DNA from: Legionella sp.
GTDB taxonomy: Bacteria > Pseudomonadota > Gammaproteobacteria > Legionellales > Legionellaceae
Direction: 5' to 3'
DNA length: 53,720 nt
Assembly (NCBI GenBank): GCA_030694525.1
Contig: JAUXYG010000059.1
Span: 1-53,720 of the forward strand
Part shown: positions 29,606 to 40,773 of the stretch, in pieces
Layout of the letters: every line of letters starts with the position of its first letter
Position numbering within the stretch: the first letter of the stretch is position 1
Notes under the pieces: model-generated
The model's database searches: none
What the model was told of the DNA's origin: nothing
What the model saw: the letters and a program-made list of their open reading frames with translations, nothing else
Program-made: the position numbers and the translations under genes

Positions 29606-30028
29606 CTATTCAACACCACCCAAATGGAGCAGTGCTTTTTGTAACGGTTGATACGTACAATTTTGGCTTTCACTAATTATGGTTGCTTTCGCTGTTGCTG
29701 ATAACTTATTGGCAACAGTACACTTCACTTTTTCATAGTCAATGGAGGGTTCTGTGATGACTACTTTTATTGAAGTCAGCTGATACATACCGGCTTCTTT
29801 ACGAAGTTTATCGCGAAGTTCCGGAATAGCATAACGAATCTGTGATGCCCAGGAAGCATTAATAGTAGTTAATACCAGACATCCCTTGTTAAAACTGCCC
29901 ACTTTGCACCACGGAGCAAGGCCTGAAGGAAGTAAATGATTAATTTTATCAGACAGTTCTTCAATTTTCATTGAGCGCTGACATATATCTGCCAATTGCT
30001 TATTGAGGCAATGTTTTATTGATCGCAT
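29606..30028 (-). CDS. DUF721/DciA-like protein
   Basis: 140 residues. An N-terminal helix region is followed by LPSGLAPWCKVGSFNKGCLVLTTINASWASQIRYAIPELRDKLRKE, the core of the DUF721 family, whose member DciA loads the replicative helicase DnaB in bacteria lacking DnaC. That is the likely role, by family. A conserved Trp (NASWASQIR) is present. It is divergent from the PH-domain gene at 30159 and convergent with trmL. Confidence 0.8.
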   Translation of the reverse strand: MRSIKHCLNKQLADICQRSMKIEELSDKINHLLPSGLAPWCKVGSFNKGCLVLTTINASWASQIRYAIPELRDKLRKEAGMYQLTSIKVVITEPSIDYEKVKCTVANKLSATAKATIISESQNCTYQPLQKALLHLGGVE

Positions 30029-30158
30029 GTATTTTTGCCTTAATAATGTTAATTTAAAAGCACAAGAGCAAGTCCTATCGCCTTACTGGCTTGTTTAAGT
30101 ATAGAATAGCAAATTATCCTTACGCGCAGTAATCATTTTTAAAGAAATAAGGAAAACC

Positions 30159-30599
30159 ATGTCTGAGAATTTACCTGATACTAACGTTATCTATTTTACC
30201 AGATTACATTGGATCATATTTTTTTGGCCCATTATGATGTTGTGTTTCGCAATCGCTATCAATGCATACATTACGCAGTTGCGTGAAGTCAGTCTGTTTT
30301 TTGCATTTTTTGCAATGCTTTGGATAGTAATGACTTGGGTGACCTATCATTTTTCGTCCATTACCATTAAAAGTAAGCAAGTAATATTGCGTACTGGAGT
30401 ATTGGTTCGTAAAACAGTGGATATTCCTTTGAGTAAGATTGAAACCATAGATATTCGCCAATCAATTCTGGGCAGTATTTTACGTTACGGCGCTTTGGTA
30501 ATCACAGGTACCGGTGGAACGCGCCACCTGCTGAATTACCTTGACCGACCGTTGACGTGCCGAAGATACATCGAACAGTTAATGAATGAACCGCAATAA
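30159..30599 (+). CDS. Membrane protein with bacterial PH domain (bPH2/DUF304)
   Basis: 146 residues: two membrane helices (about residues 16-36 and 42-62), then a PH-like beta domain starting ITIKSKQVILRTGVLVRKTVDIPLSKIETIDI, the usual bPH2 pattern, and QSILGSILRYGALVITGTGG. Function in the family is not defined; some members are membrane-organising. An SD (AAGGAAAA) precedes the ATG. A 69-base gap leads to the lipid-kinase-like gene. Confidence 0.85.
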   Translation: MSENLPDTNVIYFTRLHWIIFFWPIMMLCFAIAINAYITQLREVSLFFAFFAMLWIVMTWVTYHFSSITIKSKQVILRTGVLVRKTVDIPLSKIETIDIRQSILGSILRYGALVITGTGGTRHLLNYLDRPLTCRRYIEQLMNEPQ

Positions 30600-30674
30600 T
30601 CATGCGGGACTAGAATTGCAATATGCTATTCTTATAATGGTAAAGTCTATTTAACCTTTCAGGTCGGAGTGCCC

Positions 30675-31541
30675 ATGATTGAGCTTGCTGTAATTATTAA
30701 CAACAAAGCCAAAAACGCCACAGGTGCCTCTAATTATCTTAAAGGGCTTAAAGAGGCCGGAATCATTTTTAAATTATACGAAAGCGAGCCAGAGAAACTC
30801 GATAGCACCATCAAACGTTGCATTACTCGATACCCAATGATTTTGGTAGGTGGGGGAGATGGCTCCATCAGGACAGCTGCCCAAAATTGTGCGAATACTA
30901 AAACGGTGCTTGGCGTTTTAGCTTTGGGCACTTTAAATCATTTTTCCAAAGAATTAAATTTACCAGCCAATGTTGCTGAAATGGTTCAGGCGGTAAAAGA
31001 TAAAAAAACCATGCTTATTGATTTGGCTGAAGTCAATGGATCCGTTTTTGTTAATAATTCATCTATTGGCTTTTATCCAAAATTTGCAAAGAGACGTGAT
31101 TTATATACCAGACTTTATAATAAATGGCTCAGTTATATCCCCAGTTTTTTGGATAGTTTAAAAAAGCATGATCAATTTGATCTGGTGATTAAAAGCAATG
31201 AATTAAATTTACTATTGCAAACCTCTTTTTTAATGGTTAGCAATAATGTGTACTCCTATGAATTTCCCATTACTTTCAAGCGAGATGATTTTCAGAAATC
31301 GATGCTTGGACTGTATTATTTTAAATACGGTAAAATCAGATTTATGAAGCTTATCAGCACTTGGTTTAAAAACAAAAGTAACTTTGAGATTAAGGAGTCC
31401 GCTCATCCTCTGGAAATTCGTTTTCATAACTGTAATGAAGTTACTGTTGCCCTGGATGGAGATACCATGAAGATGTCGACCCCATTATTTTATAAAAGTT
31501 TGCCTCAGTCTCTTAATGTATTAATCAAGTCATCATCATGA
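30675..31541 (+). CDS. Diacylglycerol kinase-family protein (DAGK catalytic domain)
   Basis: 288 residues from the ATG at 30675, chosen because AGGTCGGAG lies at SD distance; an in-frame GTG is two codons upstream. The DAGK/sphingosine-kinase catalytic signature VGGGDGSIRTAAQ is near residues 57-69, with LGVLALGTLNHFSKEL (the GTxN-containing loop) and a C-terminal EVTVALDGDTM, matching the family's ALDGE. It probably phosphorylates a lipid such as diacylglycerol; the exact substrate is not readable. It overlaps the metallophosphoesterase gene by four bases (ATGA), so the two are coupled. Confidence 0.88.
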   Translation: MIELAVIINNKAKNATGASNYLKGLKEAGIIFKLYESEPEKLDSTIKRCITRYPMILVGGGDGSIRTAAQNCANTKTVLGVLALGTLNHFSKELNLPANVAEMVQAVKDKKTMLIDLAEVNGSVFVNNSSIGFYPKFAKRRDLYTRLYNKWLSYIPSFLDSLKKHDQFDLVIKSNELNLLLQTSFLMVSNNVYSYEFPITFKRDDFQKSMLGLYYFKYGKIRFMKLISTWFKNKSNFEIKESAHPLEIRFHNCNEVTVALDGDTMKMSTPLFYKSLPQSLNVLIKSSS

Positions 31542-32290
31542 GAATCGTTCATATCTCAGATCTGCATTTCGGCATGGAAGATAAAGTTATAGTAGATTCT
31601 TTTATTGCTGATTTGGCTTTAATTCAGGCTCATTTAATTATCATCTCGGGGGATGTGACTCAGCGTGCTCGTGAGGATCAATATGTACAATTCAAGCAGT
31701 TTTTAACACGCCTAAACGTTCCGTATGTTGTGGTTCCTGGGAACCATGATATTCCATTGTACAATCCCTGGGAGCGCTTTACTCATCCATTTAAAAATTA
31801 TAAAAAATACGTATCAAACCAATTAGGAGCCACTTTTAAAAATGATGAGGTCGCTATTTTGGGGGTAAATAGCGCCACTCCTTACAGATTAAAAGATGGT
31901 GTTTTAAGTCAACGAACAATTGGACGCATCCAAAAATATTTCAAACAGGATTCTGGGGCCTTTAATATTGTATTTTTTCATCACAATCTGAATTATTTTT
32001 CTGGGATGCATCACCCGTTGAATAATGCTGAAGAGTTTATTGCATATTTAAAAGACAGTCCCATTCATATGGTGTGTACGGGACATCTCCATTACGCTAC
32101 ATTAAAATTAGTTGCAAAAAATCAAGGCCACTGCGCTATTCTTCATGGTGGATCACTGTGTTGTGAACGCACTAACGATGGTAAAAACAGTTTTTATTTG
32201 ATTGAGGTTGATGGTTTAAATTATACAGTTGATTGGCGGGTTTTCCGAGAAAATGGGTTTGAGTCTACACCTATGCCGGTTATTAATTAG
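31538..32290 (+). CDS. Calcineurin-like metallophosphoesterase
   Basis: 250 residues with all metallophosphoesterase blocks: ISDLHFG, IISGDVTQ, VPGNHDIP, FFHHNL and CTGHLHY. The layout is that of class III phosphodiesterases (CpdA-like), acting on cyclic nucleotides or lipid-type phosphodiesters; a specific substrate is not claimed. The ATGA overlap with the preceding lipid-kinase-like gene suggests a joint role, possibly in phospholipid turnover (inference). A REP-like repeat lies just after its stop. Confidence 0.9.
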   Translation: MRIVHISDLHFGMEDKVIVDSFIADLALIQAHLIIISGDVTQRAREDQYVQFKQFLTRLNVPYVVVPGNHDIPLYNPWERFTHPFKNYKKYVSNQLGATFKNDEVAILGVNSATPYRLKDGVLSQRTIGRIQKYFKQDSGAFNIVFFHHNLNYFSGMHHPLNNAEEFIAYLKDSPIHMVCTGHLHYATLKLVAKNQGHCAILHGGSLCCERTNDGKNSFYLIEVDGLNYTVDWRVFRENGFESTPMPVIN

Positions 32291-32314
32291 TTTATCCAAT
32301 ACATCATATCACGT

Positions 32315-32360
32315 ACCCTCATCCGCCCTTCGGGCACCTTCTCCCAGAGGGAGAAGGGAG
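32315..32360. repeat. REP-like intergenic double hairpin, second copy
   Basis: ACCCTCATCCGCCC then TTCGGGC (stem GCCC-TTCG-GGGC) and CCTTCTCCC-AGA-GGGAGAAGG form two adjacent hairpins. Apart from one loop and a base change, this is the reverse complement of the element at 235-290. It lies 25 bases after the metallophosphoesterase stop. Confidence 0.8.
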
Positions 32361-32575
32361 TCATACAGTGCACGATTTGTGATTAAGCTTTGGGTTAATT
32401 GATTTGAATTCTTATTTGATTCATCAAATATTATTAACTCTATGTTACTAAATTAGTTATTTCTATGTCTACGAGGAATGTAATTGAGTGTGATAGTCTC
32501 AAAGCAACCATGTTTTGAAGAGCTTGAAAGAGCAGACACATGGACAGTTATTAATTCTGACCTTTTTGATTAATA

Positions 32576-32652
32576 TGGTCGGAGTGACAAGAATCGAACT
32601 TGCGACCCCTGCCTCCCGAAGGCAGTGCTCTACCAGGCTGAGCTACACTCCG
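32576..32652 (-). tRNA. tRNA-Pro (anticodon CGG)
   Basis: Read on the minus strand, the acceptor stem CGGAGTG pairs with CACTCCG, the D arm is GCTCAGCCTGGTAGAGC, the anticodon stem-loop is CTGCC-TTCGGGA-GGCAG giving anticodon CGG, and the T arm contains GGTTCGA-like AGTTCGATTCTT. A discriminator A and encoded CCA end the gene, 77 bases in all. It reads codon CCG. The surrounding 32361-32575 and 32653-32750 hold no other feature I can support. Confidence 0.95.
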
Positions 32653-32792
32653 AATTTGAAAAAGGACTTTTAAAACGTAACGCAAACTACTCAATGATTT
32701 ATATATTATAACTATTTGATGGAAGAATTGAATAACAGCGCTTAAACTCAATGAAACAGCCGATACTAAATATATTTAATATAGGATCACCA

Positions 32793-34064
32793 ATGGACAA
32801 AGATCAACGTAAATTACTTTTTCTTTCCAGCCTGGGTGGGATTTTGGAATTTTATGATTTTATTATTTTTGCCTTATTTGCCAGTTACATTTCCAGTGCC
32901 TTTTTTCCAACTTCTGATGAATTGGCAAGTCTAATGATTACATTTGCCACTTTTGCTATTGGTTATTTAGTGAGGCCTCTAGGAGGAATTATCTTCGGTC
33001 ATTTTGGTGATCGGGTAGGACGTAAATCAACCTTTACGGTGTCCATTTTTTTAATGGCAGTTGCCACCTTGGGGATGGGTCTTATTCCAACCTATAATGC
33101 CATTGGCATTTCTGCTCCAATAATCATTATCATTTTAAGAATAGTGCAAGGTATCTCTATTGGTGGTGAAATACCTGGTGCAATTACTTATGTCAGTGAA
33201 TCGTTTTCCCACTATAAAGGTCTAGCGTGTGGGATTATTTTTTCTGCGTTACTCTTGGGGATTGTTTTAGGGTCAGTCGTTCATGCAACAATGGTGACTA
33301 TTTTTAATGAAACTCAAATGAATACTTATGGCTGGCGGATACCATTTATATTGGGTGGGATACTTGGTTTATTGAGCTATGCTTTGCGAAAAGAATTAAC
33401 TGAATCGAAACAATTTTTGAAAGTGGAGCATTCATTAGAGAAATTTCCTATTCTTGCAGTATTCAAGAACCATTTTACTTATGTTTTGGCGGGTGCATTT
33501 TTAGCGGCACTTTGTGCAGTAATCGTCTCCTCATTGTTTTTATTTAATCCATCCTATTTAAATAAGGTATTGTTTTTAGCGGATAATGCCTTTGCATGGG
33601 AACGCACCTTAGCAATAACTTTAGGAGCGATATTAACAACTATTTTTGGTTACCTGACTGATCGTATAGATGTCAGAAAGTTAGTCCTGGTGTTAGGAAT
33701 TTTAACAATATTATTGGTATACCCAATTTTTGCCATATATGTGTCTTATTCTCAATTTTACTTTTTAGCTTATATAGCCAGTGCAGTATTACTGGGCTTT
33801 TCCGCGGGGATCATTCCAAGATTATTAAGCGAATTATTTCCTACTAAAATCCGTTACAGTGGTATTGCTATAAGTTATAACCTGGGATTTGCTGTTTTTG
33901 GCGGTTTGACGCCATTTATATCATTGTCATTAATCTACAGCACGGGTTGGAAAACGATTCCGGCTTTATATCTTATATTCGTTTCATTATTGGCTTTGAT
34001 CTCGCTAGTCTATGTTTGGAATCGTTTAAAGTATAATGGGCGGGTAAACGCTCATGTTTTCTAG
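32793..34064 (+). CDS. MFS transporter, metabolite:H+ symporter (MHS/ProP-like) family
   Basis: The ATG at 32793 is preferred, with AGGA at SD distance, giving 423 residues; the in-frame ATG at 32751 has no SD. Twelve membrane helices are evident. LGGILEFYDFIIFALFA at the start, GHFGDRVGRKSTF (MFS loop 2-3 motif) near residue 80 and RIVQGISIGGEIPGAITYVSE are hallmarks of the MHS family, which takes up osmolytes, dicarboxylates or related compounds with protons. The second loop copy is YLTDRIDVRKL. Substrate not predictable. The gene lies across from tRNA-Pro and ends in an AT-rich accessory patch. Confidence 0.9.
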   Translation: MDKDQRKLLFLSSLGGILEFYDFIIFALFASYISSAFFPTSDELASLMITFATFAIGYLVRPLGGIIFGHFGDRVGRKSTFTVSIFLMAVATLGMGLIPTYNAIGISAPIIIIILRIVQGISIGGEIPGAITYVSESFSHYKGLACGIIFSALLLGIVLGSVVHATMVTIFNETQMNTYGWRIPFILGGILGLLSYALRKELTESKQFLKVEHSLEKFPILAVFKNHFTYVLAGAFLAALCAVIVSSLFLFNPSYLNKVLFLADNAFAWERTLAITLGAILTTIFGYLTDRIDVRKLVLVLGILTILLVYPIFAIYVSYSQFYFLAYIASAVLLGFSAGIIPRLLSELFPTKIRYSGIAISYNLGFAVFGGLTPFISLSLIYSTGWKTIPALYLIFVSLLALISLVYVWNRLKYNGRVNAHVF

Positions 34065-34192
34065 ATTTAGTGGGAGCTCACTTTATTTTAGAATATGGGT
34101 TATGAATGCAGTTAATGTAAATTCAATTTGATGAGTTCTATTTCGGCCGCCCCTCGCGAATTGAGTTATCCCCTCATATTTTTAAAGCAAGA

Positions 34193-34231
34193 TAGCAACT
34201 GTCTTGAATTAAAAATTCAGGACAGTTGCTA
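34193..34231. repeat. 18-bp inverted repeat hairpin
   Basis: TAGCAACTGTCTTGAATT (34193-34210) and AATTCAGGACAGTTGCTA (34214-34231) are inverted copies with a single G/T wobble, around a three-base loop. No T-tract follows. It lies in the gene-free stretch after the transporter. Confidence 0.85.
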
Positions 34232-34278
34232 CAAAAGTGAGAGTCTCTGGTTTTGCTATAAGTGCGAACTTTGCCGTA

Positions 34279-34356
34279 GGTTGGGTCATTTTGACCCAAC
34301 ACACTGCCTCGATGGTGCGTGATGAGTTTGAAGTGTTGGGTCAAAATGACCCAACC
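34279..34356. repeat. Nested palindromes: 24-bp inverted repeat of a self-palindromic unit
   Basis: GGTTGGGTCATTTTGACCCAACAC (34279-34302) recurs exactly as its reverse complement at 34333-34356. Each copy is itself a hairpin: GTTGGGTCA with TGACCCAAC around three bases. The 30 bases between are unique. The whole may fold as one cruciform or two adjacent hairpins. Such GTAGGTTGGGT units recall dispersed intergenic repeats in many bacteria (general recall). Confidence 0.85.
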
Positions 34357-34751
34357 TTGAAAGATAAATGATTTATTTGGGTTAGTGCAATTATCCAGAT
34401 TACTTATTTTCATTAGAAACAGAGCAATTTCATTGTGTACGATATAGGTAACTGATTTTAGTCACTTTTTTAATAATGAACAATATACTTTATTAAAAAA
34501 ATATCTAAATATAATAAGTAAATCGTTTAATTTTTAAACTTTAATGACACCGCCCTGAATATATACTAATTAAATCAATATTTAAGGTTCTCTTAAGGTG
34601 AGTAAGTTATTATTTAGTCTCAGTGTCGATAAAGTTATCTCTATGAACATTTGATCTTCTTTTAAATGCGGCATTTCGATTTAATATGGTTTACTTAATT
34701 ATATTAATTTATGAACTTAAAATTAATTAACTTATAAAGAGAAATATTATT
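34357..34751. other. AT-rich gene-free stretch
   Basis: About 395 bases rich in A/T with no ORF, tRNA or clear hairpin that I can support. It precedes the orphan gene at 34752 and probably contains its promoter; several TATAAT-like AT runs make a single choice arbitrary. Together with the palindromes before it, this forms a 690-base gap after the transporter gene. Confidence 0.6.
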
Positions 34752-35330
34752 ATGACAGCTACAAAGCATGATAAAACGATTCAAAATAAAGTTGGGGGAA
34801 AGGGAGTCAGTTTTTTTCAAAAGGTTTTGGGTGCGACTACTCAAGCAATTAAGAATGAGATCCAGGTACGAAGTGATATGCATAATGCAGTTTCGGATTT
34901 TCGAAATTTTGTAAAAATAATTTATACCAACAATAAAGAACTCATTAAAAACGATCCAAAGTTAGATACAGTAGTACAAGCTTTTTTACAGGCTCTAAAA
35001 GAGGCCCTTAATAAAGATAGTAAAAACAACTTTAGTTGTTTACGCGTGCATCAATTTGCCTTGGCAGAACAAGTTCAAGATATAATTCATGATTATCAAC
35101 CACGACTCGAATCTGCACCTGGGTTTTTTAACCAACTCAGAGCCATTATTAATACTTTTATTGAAAAAATGGCCGGTATTAAAGATATTTTAGGAAGTCC
35201 AGATAAAAACATAATATCCGATAGAACGGGTTATTTCGATAAAAAAAATAAAATAGCTTCAATGAAACAGGATTTAGAAGCTTCTGATGAAGACTCTATA
35301 TTTAGTACCTCCATTCGAAGAAGCCAATAA
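34752..35330 (+). CDS. Hypothetical 192-residue helical protein, possible effector
   Basis: I do not recognise this protein. It lacks a signal peptide and membrane helices, looks mostly helical (SFFQKVLGATTQAIKNEIQ, VVQAFLQALKEALNKD, LRAIINTFIEKMAGIKDIL) and ends in an acidic-then-polar tail (LEASDEDSIFSTSIRRSQ). An acidic stretch 10-17 residues from the end resembles the E-block of Dot/Icm substrates, which is suggestive only. Surrounding DNA is AT-rich with palindromes, which suggests an accessory insertion. A weak SD (AAAGAGAA) precedes the ATG; a terminator follows directly. Confidence 0.7.
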   Translation: MTATKHDKTIQNKVGGKGVSFFQKVLGATTQAIKNEIQVRSDMHNAVSDFRNFVKIIYTNNKELIKNDPKLDTVVQAFLQALKEALNKDSKNNFSCLRVHQFALAEQVQDIIHDYQPRLESAPGFFNQLRAIINTFIEKMAGIKDILGSPDKNIISDRTGYFDKKNKIASMKQDLEASDEDSIFSTSIRRSQ

Positions 35331-35345
35331 GATCATCTTTTATAT

Positions 35346-35376
35346 AACAGGATCCGCTATTTAATCGGATCCTGTT
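35346..35376 (+). terminator. Terminator after the orphan gene
   Basis: AACAGGATCCG (35346-35356) and CGGATCCTGTT (35366-35376) form an 11-bp perfect stem with a nine-base loop, followed by CGTTTTGG. It lies 15 bases after the stop of the 192-residue gene. The rest of the gap to 35634 has no supportable feature. Confidence 0.75.
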
Positions 35377-35634
35377 CGTTTTGGAATATATCATTTATTT
35401 TTATTTCAGGACTACATCATCAATTGTAAAAGACATAATTGATTGGGCTTCCATACATTCTCAAGATCCACGAAATTAAAATGGACTCTAATTTTATTGG
35501 GTATTTTGTTTAAAAAGAACTCTTTAGCAAAACACGCAGTGACGGAAAATATAGCTCCATTGCAGCTAATTTGATTTAAAAAAATAGTTTTATTTTGGCA
35601 ATGGCTAATGGAAAATAAGATTCTAGGGGCAAAC

Positions 35635-35652
35635 TACCCGCTTGCGCGGGTA
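35635..35652 (-). terminator. Hairpin after prs, possible terminator
   Basis: TACCCGC and GCGGGTA form a seven-bp GC-rich stem with a four-base loop, two bases beyond the prs stop on the minus strand. The T-run that follows on that strand is short (GTTTG). Confidence 0.55.
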
Positions 35653-35653
35653 C

Positions 35654-36601
35654 TTACTCAGCAAACATAGAGCTTACTGACTCTTCAACATTGACTCGTT
35701 TAATGGCTTGAGCCAGCATGTCGGCAAGGCTTACCACGCGAATCTTATCACATTTTTGAGCTTCAGCTGATAAAGGAATGGTATCCGTAACTACCACTTC
35801 ATCCAGGCCAGAGTGCTTGATATTATGAACTGCTGGTCCTGATAATACGGGGTGAGTAATATAGGCTCGGACGCTTTTGGCGCCACTTTTTTTGAGCTCG
35901 TGAGCTGCTGAGCATAAGGTCCCGGCAGTATCGACGATATCATCGACTATAATACAGTTTTTATCCGCAGGTTCTCCGATAATATGCATCACTTCTGATT
36001 TATTAGGGCCACTGCGCCGTTTATCGATAATGGATAATTCAGCGTCATTGAGCCGTTTTGCCATTGCACGGGCTCGGACTACACCTCCCACATCAGGAGA
36101 TACGACCATAATATTGGATAAATTCTGGCGCGTAATGTCCTCAAGGAGTATGGGTGTTGAATACACGTTATCAACGGGCATGTAAAAGAATCCCTGAATT
36201 TGATCCGCATGTAAATCAACAGTCAGTACACGACATATACCCACTGAAGCCATCATGTCGGCGACTACTTTTGCCGTAATGGGAACTCGAGCGGAGCGAA
36301 CCCTTCTATCCTGACGGGCGTATCCAAAATAGGGAACTACAGCTGTAATTCGTGCAGCTGAAGATCGTCTTAATGCATCTGCCATGGTCAGCAGTTCCAT
36401 TAAATTATTATTGGAGGGCGCACAGGTGGATTGCAGGACAAATACATCTTTACCCCGCACGTTTTCTAAAATTTCAATCATGGTTTCCCCATCGCTGAAT
36501 GTTCCAACGGTGGCTTGGCCAATAGGAATTTGTAAATGAGAAGAAATTTTAAGTGCCAGTTCCGGATTTGCATTTCCGGTAAAAATCATCATAGTGGACA
36601 T
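35654..36601 (-). CDS. prs: Ribose-phosphate pyrophosphokinase
   Basis: 315 residues from ATG 36601 (an in-frame TTG lies three codons upstream, and another ATG nine bases downstream). Motifs: [17 protein letters not shown], the FSDGE loop, [11 protein letters not shown] for [33 protein letters not shown] and the PRPP-binding [11 protein letters not shown]. The enzyme makes PRPP from ribose 5-phosphate and ATP for nucleotides, His and Trp. tRNA-Gln and lolB lie upstream on the same strand, the usual gammaproteobacterial arrangement, but ispE, normally between lolB and prs, is missing. Confidence 0.97.
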   Translation of the reverse strand: MSTMMIFTGNANPELALKISSHLQIPIGQATVGTFSDGETMIEILENVRGKDVFVLQSTCAPSNNNLMELLTMADALRRSSAARITAVVPYFGYARQDRRVRSARVPITAKVVADMMASVGICRVLTVDLHADQIQGFFYMPVDNVYSTPILLEDITRQNLSNIMVVSPDVGGVVRARAMAKRLNDAELSIIDKRRSGPNKSEVMHIIGEPADKNCIIVDDIVDTAGTLCSAAHELKKSGAKSVRAYITHPVLSGPAVHNIKHSGLDEVVVTDTIPLSAEAQKCDKIRVVSLADMLAQAIKRVNVEESVSSMFAE

Positions 36602-36736
36602 GTATAACAAGCCTTAGATTTAGGTTAATCGCTTAACTTAAACACATAGCAGAAGACAGCCAGAAAGATATTATTATTATTTGAGCGATACGAAGAACGC
36701 ATCCTTCCAGGGTATCTTCTGCCGTCTGTTTACTTG

Positions 36737-36753
36737 AACCTGGAAACCAGGTT
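36737..36753 (-). other. Small hairpin downstream of tRNA-Gln
   Basis: AACCTGG and CCAGGTT form a seven-bp stem around AAA, 16 bases past the tRNA 3' end in the tRNA-prs spacer. With no T-run it is more likely a processing or stability element than a terminator; this is weak evidence. Confidence 0.4.
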
Positions 36754-36768
36754 GAATCAACAAGAAAG

Positions 36769-36843
36769 TGGCTGGGGTGCTAGGATTCGAACCTAGGTAT
36801 GCAGGGATCAAAACCCTGTGCCTTACCGCTTGGCGACACCCCA
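36769..36843 (-). tRNA. tRNA-Gln (anticodon TTG)
   Basis: On the minus strand the acceptor TGGGGTG pairs with CACCCCA, the D arm is CGCCAAGCGGTAAGGC, the anticodon stem-loop CAGGG-TTTTGAT-CCCTG gives anticodon TTG, and the T arm is CTAGGTTCGAATCCTAG. The discriminator is G, as in other tRNA-Gln, followed by an encoded CCA. 75 bases. It reads CAA (and by wobble CAG). Confidence 0.96.
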
Positions 36844-36890
36844 AAAAAATTGTAGATTCTCTTTCGTCCGTGATCTAAAAAAGCTTTCGT

Positions 36891-36926
36891 CCCTGCGATT
36901 TGTTGCGTATTTTGCAGGGGTTTTTT
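36891..36926. terminator. Terminator-like hairpin between lolB and tRNA-Gln
   Basis: CCCTGC and GCAGGG form a stem with a 17-base loop. A run of six T follows on the plus strand; on the minus strand a CTTTTTT run follows after about eight bases. It may end the minus-strand lolB transcript, though orientation is ambiguous. Confidence 0.4.
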
Positions 36927-37045
36927 GTCGATGTCAACTTCAAAATCAAATATATTTATTAAATGTACTGCTAACGTAAAACATAATGAAACCGTGATTT
37001 AGTCTTACCCCGCAATCGATTATTCATTGTAGGGTAAAATTCTAT

Positions 37046-39927
<2,882 letters not shown>

Positions 39928-39931
<4 letters not shown>

Positions 39932-40716
39932 GAGGTCTTAATTGCCTCATTTCCCTCTACTAATTCTTTTATAGCCTGATAAGTCTGGTTGATTAAATCG
40001 TCTTTATTTTCAATAGTAAATTGGGCGGCGTCAATAGGTTTGCCGATGTGTATTTCTGCCTTCTCATGCAGATTAAAATGTAATGTTTTAGCAGGAAGGA
40101 TGTTAAAAGCTCCTCGAATTCCTATGGGTATAATGGTTGCTTTAGCCTCAATAGCGGTAATAAAGGCTCCTTTTTTAAAACGCGCAAGGGTTCCATCTTT
40201 GGAGCGCGTACCCTCCGGTGCAATCCAAATGATAATCCCGCTTTCCATCAATTTCCGGGCATAGGCCAAATCTTTAAGGGCCTGAAACCGATTTCTTCTA
40301 TCAACGAAAGGGAATTCCGCTGCAGACATCCCTTTTCCAAACAAAGGGATTTTAGCCAGTTCTTTTTTGGCCAGCATACGAATAGAATGATTAGGAAATG
40401 CTTTAAAACCTAATGGAATATCATAAGCACTTGAATGATTACACATAAGTATCGTTGGCTGGCCAGGTTTTGGTTCCACGTGATAAGGATTAATTACGGT
40501 ATAAGTTACTTTAACTTTATTAAGTAATTGGTCTATCCAATGATGAATGGTTTTATCGACCCAAGGTCTGGTGGGGGTGCTGAAATAATATTTAAAAACG
40601 GATCGTGTACAAACTACCAGGGTGTAAAAAAATAGAGTGCAGATGATCCAAAGGGTTCTAATACGAGTAATTTTCATAATTTTATTTGGTTTATTCGACA
40701 ACGAATCATACAGCAA
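39928..40716 (-). CDS. plsC: 1-acyl-sn-glycerol-3-phosphate acyltransferase-like protein
   Basis: 262 residues from the most upstream ATG; a start at 40677 (MKITRIRTLW) would give 249 and fits the usual N-terminal helix better, but neither has a clear SD. One N-terminal membrane helix is followed by the acyltransferase blocks: CNHSSAYDIPLG (HxxxxD), FPFVDRRNRFQALKDL, APEGTRSKDGTLARFKKGAF and IPIGIRGA. It should acylate lysophosphatidate to phosphatidate. mutM lies 57 bases upstream on the same strand. Confidence 0.88.
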
Positions 40717-40773
40717 GCAGTTTAACTTGCCTAGTCTGCTATAAATTGGGCGAATAAAAGCAAAGTGCTGAAC

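Noticed and set aside
32551..32751. 66-residue minus-strand ORF with a SVAQPGRALPSGGRGRKFDS segment
   Set aside because: This is the common false translation of a tRNA; it covers tRNA-Pro.
32576..34064. Integrative element at tRNA-Pro including the MHS transporter
   Set aside because: No integrase and no repeat of the tRNA 3' end seen in the window.
34128..34322. 64-residue ORF after the transporter gene
   Set aside because: Made mainly from the inverted repeats; no SD and no coding signs.
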